From the NCBI GenBank assembly GCA_020636225.1, contig JACJYI010000004.1, positions 496,001 to 560,000 of the forward strand: 64,000 bases of DNA. The letters are read 5' to 3'. The translations under genes and the position numbers were made by a program. The notes beneath the pieces are model-generated. The model made no database searches, was not told the DNA's origin, and worked only from the letters and a program-made list of their open reading frames with translations. Shown one piece after another: positions 63,901 to 64,000 of the stretch; position 1 is the first letter of the stretch, and every line of letters begins with the position of its first letter. The stretch comes from Lewinellaceae bacterium. GTDB taxonomy: Bacteria > Bacteroidota > Bacteroidia > Chitinophagales > Saprospiraceae.

Positions 63901-64000
63901 GGGAATCCACCTGTCCGAGAATGACCTGCTCATCCAATGTCTGTGCACTTGACTGTCCCATCAGAACCAGGCAGATTAAAAGACAGACAGCCTGGCCAAT
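60962..64000 (-). CDS. Exported TPR-CHAT caspase-like protein (5' end beyond window)
   Basis: The frame is open from 60962 to the last base, so the start is outside. The visible N-terminus (IGQAVCLLICLVLMGQSSAQ) is the core of a signal peptide. Residues about 30-560 form TPR repeats (many LADLYRETEQFALAEQYYLEAL-like helices pairs). The C-terminal ~330 residues are a CHAT domain with the catalytic His in RLIHIGTHGYFF and Cys in LVVLSACETGLGDIEGNEGVYGLQRAF, then TRYLIMSLWQVDDEKTTRFM. CHAT proteins are caspase-related proteases. The exported form is common in Bacteroidota and its targets are unknown. Maturation with the neighbouring M4 protease is possible. Confidence 0.88.
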   Translation of the reverse strand: MGQAVCLLICLVLMGQSSAQTLDEQVILGQVDSLIALSRKAFREGDQGLANTLAARAQDLARSQSGEQSLAYIQACSGKADLYRQLGQYRQAEVTLGEVLTIQRARPLDLSFQNNLISLARVREEMGKLEGAAQCLEELDRIRQDSLDHQDPRRLATLGDLIRLYRDMGRYEQADSLFASARDLVTLAGLQPNIDYAHMVSTMADLYRETEQFALAEQYYLEALTVLAKLRQKETSEYVSNLTGLAGTYIDMGQVDKAGKYYRDAQDKVGSGWFNNRLDYGPVLKGLAEYYRLEQKYRKARNLYEQALDRMDRDLKTEFPSYALCLHDLATLDMQEGNWSYAEESLIVAKEIWERLPGARVPGYPKTMMALGEVYRNMGNLSKAESLFMEAKAYWEKTLGDQYPLYVINLIDLARLAWERDAYHQADSLYAQASVIGRRRLANAVHYMSERELAKYLQKFKDTQSEILSFALRSPVHDQTAGACYDNALFYKGFLLNAARQIRTHALADPGTTPIFLELSAMRRMIGKEYARPIEERVELNLFEARVDSLEKELACMISGKEDLMQQVEWTDIRQSLDTGQAAIEFIRYSPYPSTTADQVRYAAMVVTPDGSVPWMVDLFGEDTLSFVLQPNMPRDETYVKFIYASASRGFVVSGPPQPTLNELIWHKLEARGIRDYPEIFLSSAGVLYRLNIGAIEVGTDTLLLDQYRLHLVGSTRYLTQRPPVTEPSFLQDTAVIYGGIRYDPLPEFTQQDQNTPSSVPENMVENPDTMSVVSRALTSGWTYLPGTFKEVKSLRSLLDTVEIPHIQYTGTNAREETFKHMGQFGWPPSPRLIHIGTHGYFFPDPQEAPADHLLERQPVFMASDQPMMRSGLIMAGANFTWTTDQQPPSGMDDGTLTAYEISQLDLSGTELVVLSACETGLGDIEGNEGVYGLQRAFSIAGTRYLIMSLWQVDDEKTTRFMNTFYRHWLGINNPGKDHQEMDIHAAFLQTQKEMRDLFIDHYSWAGFILVE

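Overview
The window looks like chromosomal DNA of a free-living, fairly GC-rich member of the Bacteroidota, probably Saprospiria-like (family level is inference). Support: C-terminal sorting domains of the type IX secretion system (T9SS) on three secreted proteins, a hybrid one-protein two-component regulator with AraC output, TAnnTTTG-type promoter elements, a GYDIA-type GHMP kinase with class II HMG-CoA reductase, and an ECF sigma / membrane-barrel operon. No rRNA, tRNA or CRISPR was found.

Layout. 1-8.1 kb: a PNGase F-like secreted protein running off the left edge, a GGGP-synthase homologue, rsgA, a ferredoxin-NADP reductase-like flavoprotein, and the isoprenoid operon fni-mvaA-GHMP kinase. 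8.3-20.4 kb: hutH, a PagL-like lipid A deacylase, an M48 protease, an Nfu Fe-S scaffold, an ECF sigma operon with a membrane-anchored beta-barrel protein, a MATE exporter, sucB and an SdiA-regulated-like lipoprotein. 20.4-26.4 kb: a large tandem cyclase/ATPase/TPR protein built like soluble adenylyl cyclase, then an S24 repressor divergent from a ParA / ribbon-helix-helix pair. 26.4-35.7 kb: secreted proteins, a TraB/GumN protein, a 1.3-kaa hybrid two-component regulator followed by a secreted repeat protein and a T9SS protein, and a small GNAT protein.

35.7-50.4 kb is an accessory stretch rich in non-coding repeats. It carries three full copies and at least one partial copy of a ~350-bp element with nested, compensated stems, two directly abutting identical 1970-bp group II introns, mosaics of short dispersed repeats, and a REP-associated tyrosine transposase (RAYT) lying between two ~475-bp direct repeats made of GCCCTGAAGGGGC-type palindromes. 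Ordinary genes sit between them (rluF-like, a second rsgA, SRPBCC, M28 peptidase, VOC protein). 50.4-64 kb returns to ordinary genes: an HD hydrolase, a sulfotransferase, a diheme cytochrome c, a Trp/Arg-rich secreted protein, a T9SS beta-propeller protein, a bacterial eRF1-like (baeRF) protein, a secreted M4/CUB metalloprotease, and a secreted TPR-CHAT protease-like protein running off the right edge.

How they work together: the mevalonate genes plus the GGGP-synthase homologue point to isoprenoid and perhaps ether-lipid chemistry. The T9SS, M4, M28, PNGase F-like and CHAT proteins suggest breakdown of proteins and glycoproteins outside the cell. The best candidates for something undescribed are the covarying ~350-bp element and the RAYT/REP locus.
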